A DNA stretch of 64,000 nucleotides from Xanthomonas sp. Leaf131 (GTDB lineage Bacteria > Pseudomonadota > Gammaproteobacteria > Xanthomonadales > Xanthomonadaceae), in contig NZ_LMOG01000020.1 of NCBI RefSeq assembly GCF_001423495.1, positions 62,001 to 126,000 on the forward strand, given 5' to 3'. The notes beneath the pieces were generated by a model. It searched no databases. It was not told where the DNA came from and saw only the letters and a list, made by a program, of their open reading frames with translations. Shown here piece after piece: positions 17,238 through 27,387 of the stretch. A program made the position numbers and the translations under genes. Each line of letters opens with the position of its first letter. Within the stretch, counting starts at the first letter, position 1.

Positions 17238-18988
17238 GCGCCGATCCGCTGCGCCATCGACACGGTGAAGATGCCGAATGCATCGATGCGTTGATCGATC
17301 TTGCGGAAACCCGCCGCCTCCACCAATGCGTCCATCTCCTGCTGACTGCGTCGCCGCATCACCCAGGCCACACCGTCGCGATGGCTGGTCAGCGCGCGCG
17401 CAATGAATTCCAGCTGCGGATGCCACGGCTGCCCGGTATAGAGCAGATAGCCGCCCGGCTGCACGGCGGCGGCAACACCGGCCAGCGAACGCGCCACCTG
17501 ATCGTTGTCGGCAAACAACTCGTACAGGCCCGACACCACCGCCAGGGTCGGCGCCGGTTGCACGCTTGCCAATGCGGCAGGATCGAACGCATCGCCCTGC
17601 TCGAAGCGCGCAATGTCGCCCGCGCCCAGGCTCTGGATCAATGCCGCGCCCTGGGTCACGTTGAGCGGGCTGAAGTCGCGCAGCACGATCGCATCGGCGC
17701 GCTGCGCACCGCTGCCCAGCGCTTCCAGCACATAACGGCCATGCCCGGCGGCCACATCCAGCACGCGCACCGGCGTGCCCACACCGCGCAGGCGTGCGGC
17801 CGCATCGCGCAGCAACTCGCCCAGATTGGTGCCGCGAATACGGATGCCACGCCAGCCGATCGCATTGAGATAATTGCGGTCGATCATGCGCCCCAACGGC
17901 CCACGCCCACGCGCCTGGTTGCGATAGATGTAGTCCAGCGTGCTGCCGGAATCGAAACCGGTCTGCAGGCCCAGCGCGATGCCCTCGGACAACCTGCCGC
18001 CCAGCCGCAACCCGGCACGCACGCCGCGCCAGCGCAGGTCCTGCAGGCTATTGCGTTGTGGCGGCCAGGCCAGCCGTTCGGCTTCGTCGAAACTGGGCCC
18101 GGCGCGGTGCGCATCGCGCAGCTCTGCACGCACCGGCGGCTGCGCAAAACGTGCCTCGACGAACTGGCGGATATGCGCGATGGCGATCGCACGATCGCGT
18201 TCGCCCAAGGTGTCGTGGAAGAAGCCCGGCAACCAATGACGCTGCTTGATCGGCGAACGCAGGTTTTCGTAGAAGCGATCCTGCGGGCCGCGATGCACCA
18301 CAAAATCCGAGCCCGACACCAGCAACTGGGTCGGCACGGTGATCGCCTGCGCGTCGTCCACCACGCGATCGGCGGCCGCGTACAGGCCGAGCAGCACGCG
18401 CACCGAGATCGGCCGGGTGATCAGCGGATCGCTGCGGTAGCTTTCGACACGGGCCGGATCGTGGGTGAGCCACTGCGGCTTGACGTAGCTGTTGACGAAG
18501 AAGTTGCCGCGCAGCGCCTGCATCAACGCCAGGCCGGCACGCGCGAACGGCACATACAGCTTCACCTTGAACGCCGGCGAGGCCAGCACCAACGCGCGTA
18601 GCGGCGGTGCGTAATCGTGCACCCAGGTGGCGGCGACCACCGCGCCCACGCTCTGCGCGATCACCACGATGTCCTGCACTGCGATGTCGTGGGTGGCACC
18701 GATATGCGCGATGAAACTGTGCAGATCGCGCACCAGCGCCTCGAAGCCGGGCGCATCGCCGCGCACGCCGGGCGAGCGCCCGTTGCCACGTGCGTCCCAG
18801 GCGAAGAACGCCGCATCCGGCAGCTGCAGTTCCTCGGTCAGGTGCATCACCCGGCCGGAGTGCTCGTGCCCGCGGTGCAACAGTACGACGGCTTTCGGCG
18901 GACCGCCGGTGTCTTGCGCCGGCCAATGCCGGTAAAACAACGGCGTCCCATCGAAACTGGCGAACTCGCGCTCTACGACTGTGCGCAT
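17234..18988 (-). CDS. ynbC: Alpha/beta hydrolase - SAM methyltransferase fusion (YnbC-like)
   Basis: 584 residues. Residues ~1-300 are a serine alpha/beta hydrolase of the lysophospholipase type: LHRGHEHSGR near the oxyanion site, WDARGNGRSPG, nucleophile in IAQSVGAVV, acid in SGSDFVVH and histidine in GFFHDTLGE. Residues ~300-584 hold a class I methyltransferase (VRVLDVAAGHGRYVLEAL is the SAM-binding motif, then DFSPLNVTQG and VVSGLYELF). This two-enzyme fusion is the architecture of E. coli YnbC. Deacylation plus methylation of a lipid or its head group is the natural reading, but the substrate is unknown. It starts 30 bases after the YnbA-like gene. Confidence 0.88.
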   Translation of the reverse strand: MRTVVEREFASFDGTPLFYRHWPAQDTGGPPKAVVLLHRGHEHSGRVMHLTEELQLPDAAFFAWDARGNGRSPGVRGDAPGFEALVRDLHSFIAHIGATHDIAVQDIVVIAQSVGAVVAATWVHDYAPPLRALVLASPAFKVKLYVPFARAGLALMQALRGNFFVNSYVKPQWLTHDPARVESYRSDPLITRPISVRVLLGLYAAADRVVDDAQAITVPTQLLVSGSDFVVHRGPQDRFYENLRSPIKQRHWLPGFFHDTLGERDRAIAIAHIRQFVEARFAQPPVRAELRDAHRAGPSFDEAERLAWPPQRNSLQDLRWRGVRAGLRLGGRLSEGIALGLQTGFDSGSTLDYIYRNQARGRGPLGRMIDRNYLNAIGWRGIRIRGTNLGELLRDAAARLRGVGTPVRVLDVAAGHGRYVLEALGSGAQRADAIVLRDFSPLNVTQGAALIQSLGAGDIARFEQGDAFDPAALASVQPAPTLAVVSGLYELFADNDQVARSLAGVAAAVQPGGYLLYTGQPWHPQLEFIARALTSHRDGVAWVMRRRSQQEMDALVEAAGFRKIDQRIDAFGIFTVSMAQRIGA

Positions 18989-19018
18989 CGCATCATCCTG
19001 AAAAGTAGAAAGGGAGAA

Positions 19019-19633
19019 TTACTGCGTGGCGGCGCCGGCCAGACCTGCACGCACGCGCCGCCACACCGTGACGATGCAGGCAACGCTCAACAACAGCGCC
19101 GCCCAGGTGACACTGCGCGCGCCGAGCAGGCCCAGCGCCAAGCCAAGCCCGAGCACGCCAATGACGAAGGCGCGGTCGCTCTTGCCCATCGGCCCGTCGT
19201 AACGGCGGCTGGCGCCGACCATCAGCCCGAGCACGCCGGCGTATTCGGTCAGCGCGGCGCACAAGGCAAAACTCCAGAGCGCAGTGGCGTTGACGCCGGG
19301 CACGCCGAGCAGGCTCAAGTACAGCGCCGCATCGGCCACCACATCGCACAGTTCGTTGAGGTAGGCGCCCAGGCGCGATTGCTGGCCGAACTCGCGCGCC
19401 AGCATGCCGTCGACCGCGTTGAGCGCCATGCGCAACAGCATCCAGGCCGGCAGCAGCAGATACAGCAGCGGCCAGCTGGCGCCACCGCGGTAGACCACCG
19501 CCGCCACCAGCAACGACACCGCCGCGGCTGTGAGCGTGACCTGATTGGCGGTGATGCCGCCGCGAAACAGCGCGCCCACCATCGGCCGCAGCAGCGCCTG
19601 AAAGCGTCCTTTTAGAGCGTAGATCGAAGCCAT
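19019..19633 (-). CDS. ynbA: CDP-alcohol phosphatidyltransferase (YnbA-like), first gene of operon
   Basis: 204 residues, polytopic. The catalytic signature is NAVDGMLAR-x8-GAYLNELCD, so the first and third aspartates of the CDP-alcohol motif are asparagines while the second and fourth are kept. RYDGPMGKSDRAF lies in the cytoplasmic loop. It would transfer a phosphatidyl group from CDP-diacylglycerol to an alcohol; the acceptor is unknown. As the first gene of the eight-gene unit it is divergent from purH, with 74 bases between the two starts, so the operon promoter must lie there or overlap purH control DNA. Confidence 0.88.
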   Translation of the reverse strand: MASIYALKGRFQALLRPMVGALFRGGITANQVTLTAAAVSLLVAAVVYRGGASWPLLYLLLPAWMLLRMALNAVDGMLAREFGQQSRLGAYLNELCDVVADAALYLSLLGVPGVNATALWSFALCAALTEYAGVLGLMVGASRRYDGPMGKSDRAFVIGVLGLGLALGLLGARSVTWAALLLSVACIVTVWRRVRAGLAGAATQ

Positions 19634-19707
19634 AGCGGAGTGTTGAGTCCATTCGAGCGCTGGCGCAGCCTACAATATCGGCTGCCCCGCAACGACATCC
19701 CCCACCG

Positions 19708-21291
<1,584 letters not shown>

Positions 21292-21313
21292 GACACCGAC
21301 AAAGGATTGGTCG

Positions 21314-22159
21314 ATGCACGGTTTACCTTCTCTGGCTACGTTTGTTGCCCTCGCCGCATTGTTGGGCGGGTGCACGCAAGATCCTGCACCTGCACCGGCG
21401 CCCGTTGCAGCAGCGCCGTCCAAACCCGCCAGCGGCACGCAGCTGGGCCGCACCGAGCGCCTGGATGGGTTCCTGCGCAGCCGCTACGGCGCCAAGGCCG
21501 GCCTGGCGGCACAGTGGAGTGGCGAAGCAGACGGCTTCAAGGCCGACAGTCACGTCTGCGCCGAACAACCGGTGGTGGTGGGCGAGCAGGTGCAGCAGTT
21601 GCTGGCGGTGTGCCACAGCCTCAGCGACGGCGGCCACGGCAATCCGGGCCTGGTCGACTTCTTCGTGCTGCGCAGCGAGGGCGACGGCTTCAAGGTCGCC
21701 GCCGAAAAACTCGCCGACACCTTCGGCAGCGATGGCAACCCCGGCAGCGTGGACATCCTGCGGCTGGGCAGCGATTTCTACGGCTTTATCGTGCACAGCT
21801 TCTGGATGGGCCAGGGCCTGATGCTGGAATCGCAGGATCTGGTGGTGCCCGGCCCCAAGGGCCTGGTCAGCGCCGGCTCGCTGCGTGGCCACATCGACAA
21901 CAGCGGCTCACTCAGCTGCGAAGACGATGCGCGCGAACCGGATCAGAGCGAAGCGCAATGCCGTGCCGAAGCGTTCGATGTGGACTTCGCATTGGATGTG
22001 GACAACAGCAACGCGCAGGCGCGCACCTGGCCATTGACCATCCACGAGCACGGCAGCGATTGCGGCGTCGCCCTCGACAAGAGGCATGTATTCGCGCTCG
22101 ATACCAAGACCTGGACCTATCCATTTCCCAACGCACTGCAGCGCGAAGGCTGCAGGTAG
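21314..22159 (+). CDS. Hypothetical lipoprotein between purH and purD
   Basis: 281 residues with a lipoprotein signal peptide ([13 protein letters not shown]; lipobox LLGGC) and a Pro/Ala linker. The mature domain has six cysteines and a repeated pattern around [20 protein letters not shown] / [20 protein letters not shown], suggesting an internal duplication of a beta-rich fold. No named family. It lies 22 bases after purH and 39 bases before purD and is probably co-transcribed, but a purine role is not implied by its sequence. Confidence 0.78.
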   Translation: MHGLPSLATFVALAALLGGCTQDPAPAPAPVAAAPSKPASGTQLGRTERLDGFLRSRYGAKAGLAAQWSGEADGFKADSHVCAEQPVVVGEQVQQLLAVCHSLSDGGHGNPGLVDFFVLRSEGDGFKVAAEKLADTFGSDGNPGSVDILRLGSDFYGFIVHSFWMGQGLMLESQDLVVPGPKGLVSAGSLRGHIDNSGSLSCEDDAREPDQSEAQCRAEAFDVDFALDVDNSNAQARTWPLTIHEHGSDCGVALDKRHVFALDTKTWTYPFPNALQREGCR

Positions 22160-22161
22160 CG

Positions 22162-22170
22162 CCCCCCCCC
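22162..22170 (+). repeat. Nine-C homopolymer tract before purD
   Basis: An uninterrupted run of nine C residues begins three bases after the lipoprotein stop and ends 28 bases before the TTG start of purD. Such tracts slip easily, but this one lies outside both coding regions. Confidence 0.7.
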
Positions 22171-22198
22171 TTTTCTCCCGTACTAGCGAGCAGCTCTC

Positions 22199-23494
22199 TT
22201 GAAAATCCTCGTCATCGGCTCCGGCGGCCGCGAACATGCCCTGGCCTGGAAGATCGCGCAGTCCGCGCAAGTGAGCGAGGTGCTGGTGGCACCCGGCAAT
22301 GCCGGCACCGCCACCGAACCCAAGTGCCGCAATGTCGCGATCAAGGTCGATGATCTGGATGGCCTGCTCGCACTGGCGCAGCGCGAAGACGTCGCGCTGA
22401 CCGTGGTCGGCCCGGAAGTGCCGTTAGTGCTGGGCGTGGTCGACCGCTTCCATGCCGCTGACCTGCGCATCTTCGGGCCCACCGCCAAGGCCGCGCAGCT
22501 GGAGGGCAGCAAGGCCTTCGCGAAAGATTTTCTCGCGCGTCATGGCATTCCCACTGCGTATTACGCGGTGCACACCGACGTGGACGCCGCGCTTGCATAT
22601 GTGCGCGAGAAAGGCGCGCCGATCGTGGTCAAGGCCGATGGCCTGGCCGCCGGCAAGGGCGTGATCGTGGCGATGACGCTGCGCGAGGCCGAAGACGCAG
22701 TGCGTGACATGCTCTCGGGCAATGCGTTCGGGGATGCCGGCGCGCGCGTGGTGATCGAGGAATTCCTCGATGGCGAAGAAGCCAGCTTCATCTCGATGGT
22801 CGACGGTACCCACGCCTTGCCGATGGCCACCAGCCAGGACCACAAGCGCGTCGGCGATGGCGACACCGGCCCCAATACCGGCGGCATGGGTGCGTATTCG
22901 CCGGCCCCGGTGGTCACGCCGGAAGTGCATGCGCGGGTGATGCGCGAGGTGGTCGAGCCCACCGTGCAGGGCATGATCGCCGACGGCGTGCCGTTCACCG
23001 GATTTCTCTACGCCGGGCTGATGATCGACGCGCACGGCGCGCCCAAGGTGATCGAATTCAACGTGCGCTTCGGCGACCCGGAAACCCAGCCGGTGATGCT
23101 GCGTCTGCAGTCGGATCTGGTCGATCTGCTCGAAGCCGCCATCGACGGCAAGCTCGACAGCGCGCACGCACAGTGGGACCCGCGCCCATCGCTGGGCGTG
23201 GTCATCGCCGCCAGGCCCTACCCGGACACGCCGATCACCGGCGAGGTCATCAGCGGCCTGGACGCGGTGCCGGCCAGTGCCAAGGTCTTCCATGCCGGCA
23301 CCGCGTTGAATGCCAATGGCGAGGTGATCAGCGCCGGTGGCCGTGTGCTGTGCGTTGCCGCATTGGGCAACACGGTGCGCGATGCGCAGCGCAACGCCTA
23401 TGCCGGCCTGCAGCCAATCCACTGGGCCAGCGCCTTCCAGCGCAGCGATATCGGCTGGCGTGCGATCGCCCGCCAGCAGGAGGCGCAGGCATAA
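22199..23494 (+). CDS. purD: Phosphoribosylamine-glycine ligase (PurD)
   Basis: 431 residues with a TTG start; the family N-terminus (K)ILVIGSGGREHALAWK begins at once, so no upstream start is needed. It is an ATP-grasp enzyme that makes GAR from phosphoribosylamine, glycine and ATP, step two of purine synthesis. Typical blocks are IVVKADGLAAGKGVIVA, KRVGDGDTGPNTGGMGAYSPAP and IEFNVRFGDPETQ. It probably sits in one transcription unit with purH and the lipoprotein. Confidence 0.96.
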   Translation: MKILVIGSGGREHALAWKIAQSAQVSEVLVAPGNAGTATEPKCRNVAIKVDDLDGLLALAQREDVALTVVGPEVPLVLGVVDRFHAADLRIFGPTAKAAQLEGSKAFAKDFLARHGIPTAYYAVHTDVDAALAYVREKGAPIVVKADGLAAGKGVIVAMTLREAEDAVRDMLSGNAFGDAGARVVIEEFLDGEEASFISMVDGTHALPMATSQDHKRVGDGDTGPNTGGMGAYSPAPVVTPEVHARVMREVVEPTVQGMIADGVPFTGFLYAGLMIDAHGAPKVIEFNVRFGDPETQPVMLRLQSDLVDLLEAAIDGKLDSAHAQWDPRPSLGVVIAARPYPDTPITGEVISGLDAVPASAKVFHAGTALNANGEVISAGGRVLCVAALGNTVRDAQRNAYAGLQPIHWASAFQRSDIGWRAIARQQEAQA

Positions 23495-23710
23495 CTGCCT
23501 CCTGCCTGCGACAGCTGTGCCCAGCGCGCGCTGTCTCAGCACGGCTGTCGATGCGCATTCGCGCGGCACCACGGCGCATCTCGACCACGTCAGCGCCAGC
23601 CACCTGCGGCGACCGACAACACGCGGCTACTGACAAAGAATTAGCCGCTCTCCACACCGATGGCGCGTGCCTGCGGCAATAATGCCCGGGCACCTTGCCT
23701 TGCAGAGACT

Positions 23711-25924
23711 GTGGCTACCTCTTCCTTCGAAACCCGCCTGAGCCGCTTGTGGGCCCATGAAAAGGCCAGCTATGGCCTGCGCGTGTTCATCGCGCTGGCA
23801 GTGGCGATGGGCGTGTGCTGGCACTGGCAGCAACTCACCGCAGTGCCCGCGCTGTTTCTGGGCGCGATCGCCAGCGCCATTGCCGAAACCGACGACAACT
23901 GGCTGGGCCGCATCAAATCGGTGCTGCTGTCGCTGCTGTGTTTTGCCGCCGCTGCGGCGTCGGTAGTGCTGCTGTTTCCGTATCCGCTGGCATTCGTGAT
24001 CGGCATGGCGGTGGCGACGTTTTCGCTGACCCTGCTCGGCGCACTGGGCGAGCGCTATGCCTCGATCGCGCAGGCCACGGTGGCCTTGTCGATCTACGCC
24101 ATGATCGGCATGGACCAGCACGGCAGCCACGACCCGCTGATCGCCTGGCACGGTGCGGCGCTGCTGTTGATCGGGGCAACCTGGTACGGCGTGCTGTCGA
24201 TCCTGTGGACCCTGCTATTCGCCAACCGCCCGGTGCGCGAGCGGCTGTCGCGGCTGTTCTTCGAGCTGGGCCGCTATCTCAAGCTCAAGGCCGATCTGTT
24301 CGAACCGGTGCGGCAAAGCGACCTGCATGCGCGCCGGCTGGCGCTGGCCGAGCAGAACGCCAAAGTCGTTGGCGCGCTCAATGCCGCCAAGACCGCAATC
24401 ATGAGCCGCTTCGGCCGCTCGGGGCGGCCGGGCGTGCAATCGGGTCTGTATTTCCGGCTGTACTACATGGCGCAGGAATTCCACGAGCGCGCCAGTTCCT
24501 CGCACTATCCCTATGAAGCGCTGACCGACGCGTTTTTCCATAGCGATGTGCTGTATCGCTGCCAGCGCCTGCTCGCGCTGCAAGGCAAGGCCTGCGCCGC
24601 CTTGGGCGAGGCGATCCGCCTGCGCCAGCCGTTCGACTATGGCGACAACAGCCGCTTGGCCACCGAAGACCTGCGGCAATCGCTGGACTATCTGCACGCG
24701 CGCGCCGACCCGGCACTGGCGCGCCTGCTCGGTGCCTTGGAACTGCTGGTGACCAACCTGCAAAGCATCGAACGCAAGCTGTCCGAGGCAGCGCAATCCG
24801 ATTCCACCAGCGACAATCTCGACACCCGGCTACGCGACTCCTCGCCGCACACCTTGCGCGAAATGGCCGCACGCCTGGGCCAGCAACTCACGCCCGGCTC
24901 GGTGCTGTTCCGCCACGGCCTGCGCATGGCCATTGCGCTGCTGGTCGGCTACGCCATCATGCAATCCATCCATGCCGACAACGGCTACTGGATCCTGCTC
25001 ACCACCGCCTTCGTGTGCCGCCCCAACTACGGCGCCACCCGCTTGCGGCTGGTGCAACGCATCGCCGGCACCCTGATCGGCCTGGTCGCCACCTGGGCGC
25101 TGATGCAGCTGTTTCCCGGCACCGAAGTGCAGCTGCTGCTGGCACTGGCCGCCGCACTGATCTTCTTCATCACCCGCACCGATCGCTACATGCTGGCCAC
25201 CGCCGGCATCACCGTGATGGCGCTGTTCTGCTTCAACTTGCTCGGCGATGGCTTCGTGCTGATCTGGCCGCGCCTGATCGACACGCTGATCGGTTGCGCG
25301 ATTGCCGCGGCCGCCTCGTTCCTGATCCTGCCGGACTGGCAGGGCCGCCGCCTCAACCAGGTGATGGCCACGGTGCTGGCCAGCTGCGCGCGCTATCTCA
25401 CCCAGGTGCTGGAGCAATACGCCAGCGGCATGCGCGACGACCTGCCCTACCGCATCGCGCGCCGCGACATGCACAACGCCGATGCCGCCTTGTCGGTGGC
25501 GCTGTCCAATATGCTGCGCGAACCGGGCCGCTATCGGCGCAATCTGGACGCGGGTTTCCGCTTCCTGGCGCTGTCCAACACCTTGCTTGGCTATCTGTCC
25601 GCGCTGGGCGCGCACCGCGCCGCACTCGATGGCGAACACGATCCCAGCATCGCGCAAGCCGGCGAGTATCTGCAGCGCGCACTGGGCGAAATCGCCACCG
25701 CCTTGCGCGAACGCCAACCGTTGCCAGCGCACGACGAAGCCGAAGAAGTGGCCACCGCCGAGGCGCTGGAACAACACGCCGTGCAATTGCCGCCCAAGCA
25801 GCGCCTGGTGCGCGACCAATTGGCGCTGACCCTGCGTTTGTTACCCAAGCTGCGTGCTGCGGCGTTGGCCGTCACCACCGCGCCAGCAGAGAACACAACC
25901 CGGTTGGCGATCAACAAGACCTAG
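23711..25924 (+). CDS. YccS/FUSC-family inner-membrane protein
   Basis: 737 residues from a GTG at 23711; an in-frame extension upstream adds an unlike tail. The plan is that of YccS: an N-terminal block of about six helices (ALAVAMGVCWHWQQL to the ~190 region), a ~190-residue soluble helical domain, a second helical block of similar make-up (LRMAIALLVGYAIMQSI... containing LIFFITRTDRYMLATAGITVM), and a helical C-terminus. FUSC proteins resemble aromatic acid exporters such as AaeB and fusaric acid resistance proteins. The substrate here is unknown. Convergent with the MFS gene at 26069. Confidence 0.85.
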   Translation: MATSSFETRLSRLWAHEKASYGLRVFIALAVAMGVCWHWQQLTAVPALFLGAIASAIAETDDNWLGRIKSVLLSLLCFAAAAASVVLLFPYPLAFVIGMAVATFSLTLLGALGERYASIAQATVALSIYAMIGMDQHGSHDPLIAWHGAALLLIGATWYGVLSILWTLLFANRPVRERLSRLFFELGRYLKLKADLFEPVRQSDLHARRLALAEQNAKVVGALNAAKTAIMSRFGRSGRPGVQSGLYFRLYYMAQEFHERASSSHYPYEALTDAFFHSDVLYRCQRLLALQGKACAALGEAIRLRQPFDYGDNSRLATEDLRQSLDYLHARADPALARLLGALELLVTNLQSIERKLSEAAQSDSTSDNLDTRLRDSSPHTLREMAARLGQQLTPGSVLFRHGLRMAIALLVGYAIMQSIHADNGYWILLTTAFVCRPNYGATRLRLVQRIAGTLIGLVATWALMQLFPGTEVQLLLALAAALIFFITRTDRYMLATAGITVMALFCFNLLGDGFVLIWPRLIDTLIGCAIAAAASFLILPDWQGRRLNQVMATVLASCARYLTQVLEQYASGMRDDLPYRIARRDMHNADAALSVALSNMLREPGRYRRNLDAGFRFLALSNTLLGYLSALGAHRAALDGEHDPSIAQAGEYLQRALGEIATALRERQPLPAHDEAEEVATAEALEQHAVQLPPKQRLVRDQLALTLRLLPKLRAAALAVTTAPAENTTRLAINKT

Positions 25925-25997
25925 CCTGTCATTGTCGGCAGACGCGGATACCGCGCAGCCCATACCGCATCCATGTGCATATGCGCCTCCGAGCCAT

Positions 25998-26020
25998 GCT
26001 CGGCCGAGTACCGGCCGAGC
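25998..26020. terminator. Hairpin between convergent genes, possible bidirectional terminator
   Basis: GCTCGGCCG / CGGCCGAGC, a perfect nine-base stem with an AGTAC loop, lies between the yccS-like and MFS stops. There is no adjacent T-run on either strand, so if it terminates transcription it does so weakly or with Rho. Confidence 0.45.
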
Positions 26021-26068
26021 ACCGGCTACGTCCGCCCAATCACCGCCTCGTCGTTCTGGTAGCCGCGC

Positions 26069-27259
26069 CTACTTCCACTGATTCCGCGACACGCTCAACC
26101 CTACCCACCCCAACGCCGCCACGGCCAGCACCGCGCCACCGATCACCACGCCGTTCCAGCCGGCCTGCGCATACGCCGCCGTGCCCAATGTCGAACCCAC
26201 CGCACCACCGATGAAGTAGCAGGTGATGTAGGCCGAGGTAATGCGGTTGCGTGCATTGGGATTGCGCTGATAGATCACGCTCTGGTTGGCGATATGCACG
26301 CCTTGCACCGCGATATCCAGCAACAGCACGCCGACGATCAGCAAGCCGATCGACTGCGGCGCAAACGCCAGCAATCCCCACGACAGCAGCAACATCACCA
26401 GCCCGCCCCAGCTGACCCGATCGCCATGCCCGTGATCGGACCAATGACCCGAGCGATTGGCCGCCAGCGCGCCGGCCGCACCGATCAAGCCGAACAGCCC
26501 GATCACCGCCGTGCCATAGCCATAGCTCGGCCCCGACAACAAAAACGCCAGCGTGGTCCAGAACATGCTGAAGCCGGCAAAGATCAGCCCGCCCAGCACC
26601 GCGCGCGACCGCAGCACCGCATCGTCGCGCAGCAGGGTCAGTACCGAGCCCACCAACTGCGGATACGACAACTGCGCATTGCCCGGATGCCGCGGCAAGC
26701 CGCGCCACAACAGCCAGGCGGTGACCAGCAGTAAACCTGATGCAATCCAGTACACCGTATGCCAGCCGCCAACACCGGCCAGCACCCCGGCGGCGGTGCG
26801 CGCCAGCAGGATGCCCAGCAACAACCCGCTCATCACCGTACCGATCACCCGCCCGCGCTCGTTGGGCGCGGCCAGCGTCGCGGCAAACGGCACCAGGATC
26901 TGCGCCGCCACCGAGCTGGCACCGGTCACGATCGTGCCAACCAGCAACATGCCAAACGTGTGCGAGGCAGCGCTCACCAGCAACCCGAGCGCACTGAGCA
27001 CGAACAGCCCGACGATCAGGCTACGCCGCTCCAGCCGGTCGCCCAGCGGCACCAGCAACAGCAGCCCGGCCGCATAGGCCAGCTGCGCGGCGGTCACCAC
27101 CGCGCCGACACTGCGTACCGGGATCGTAAAGGCCTGCGCCAGCGTTTCCAGCAGGGGCTGGGCGTAGTAGTTGCTCGCCACCGCCAGGCCGGTGGCCGCG
27201 GCCATCAGCAGCACCAGCCGTTGCGGCAGTGGCGGATGTGGAGCGGATTGCACGGTCAT
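26069..27259 (-). CDS. MFS transporter (drug/sugar efflux type)
   Basis: 396 residues from the ATG at 27259, with twelve predicted helices. The N-terminal half has LPQRLVLLMAAATGLAVASNYYAQPLLETLAQ and the cytoplasmic loop PLGDRLERRSLIVG, the MFS motif A variant (GxxxDRxGRR). ANQSVIYQRNPNARNRITSAY is characteristic of a proteobacterial subgroup of putative efflux carriers. The substrate cannot be set from sequence. It is divergent from the LplT-acyltransferase fusion, with 128 bases between the starts. Confidence 0.88.
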   Translation of the reverse strand: MTVQSAPHPPLPQRLVLLMAAATGLAVASNYYAQPLLETLAQAFTIPVRSVGAVVTAAQLAYAAGLLLLVPLGDRLERRSLIVGLFVLSALGLLVSAASHTFGMLLVGTIVTGASSVAAQILVPFAATLAAPNERGRVIGTVMSGLLLGILLARTAAGVLAGVGGWHTVYWIASGLLLVTAWLLWRGLPRHPGNAQLSYPQLVGSVLTLLRDDAVLRSRAVLGGLIFAGFSMFWTTLAFLLSGPSYGYGTAVIGLFGLIGAAGALAANRSGHWSDHGHGDRVSWGGLVMLLLSWGLLAFAPQSIGLLIVGVLLLDIAVQGVHIANQSVIYQRNPNARNRITSAYITCYFIGGAVGSTLGTAAYAQAGWNGVVIGGAVLAVAALGWVGLSVSRNQWK

Positions 27260-27387
27260 GGCAGGAGCCTGATGAAAGGAGGGGCGCAGTGTGGGCGGTG
27301 ACGCGGCATCTTCCAAGCGCGCATCGCACCATCCACCAGCCCGCCGTGGAAGCCTGCTAGGCTGCGCGCGTTCGCAAAGGAAACTGC

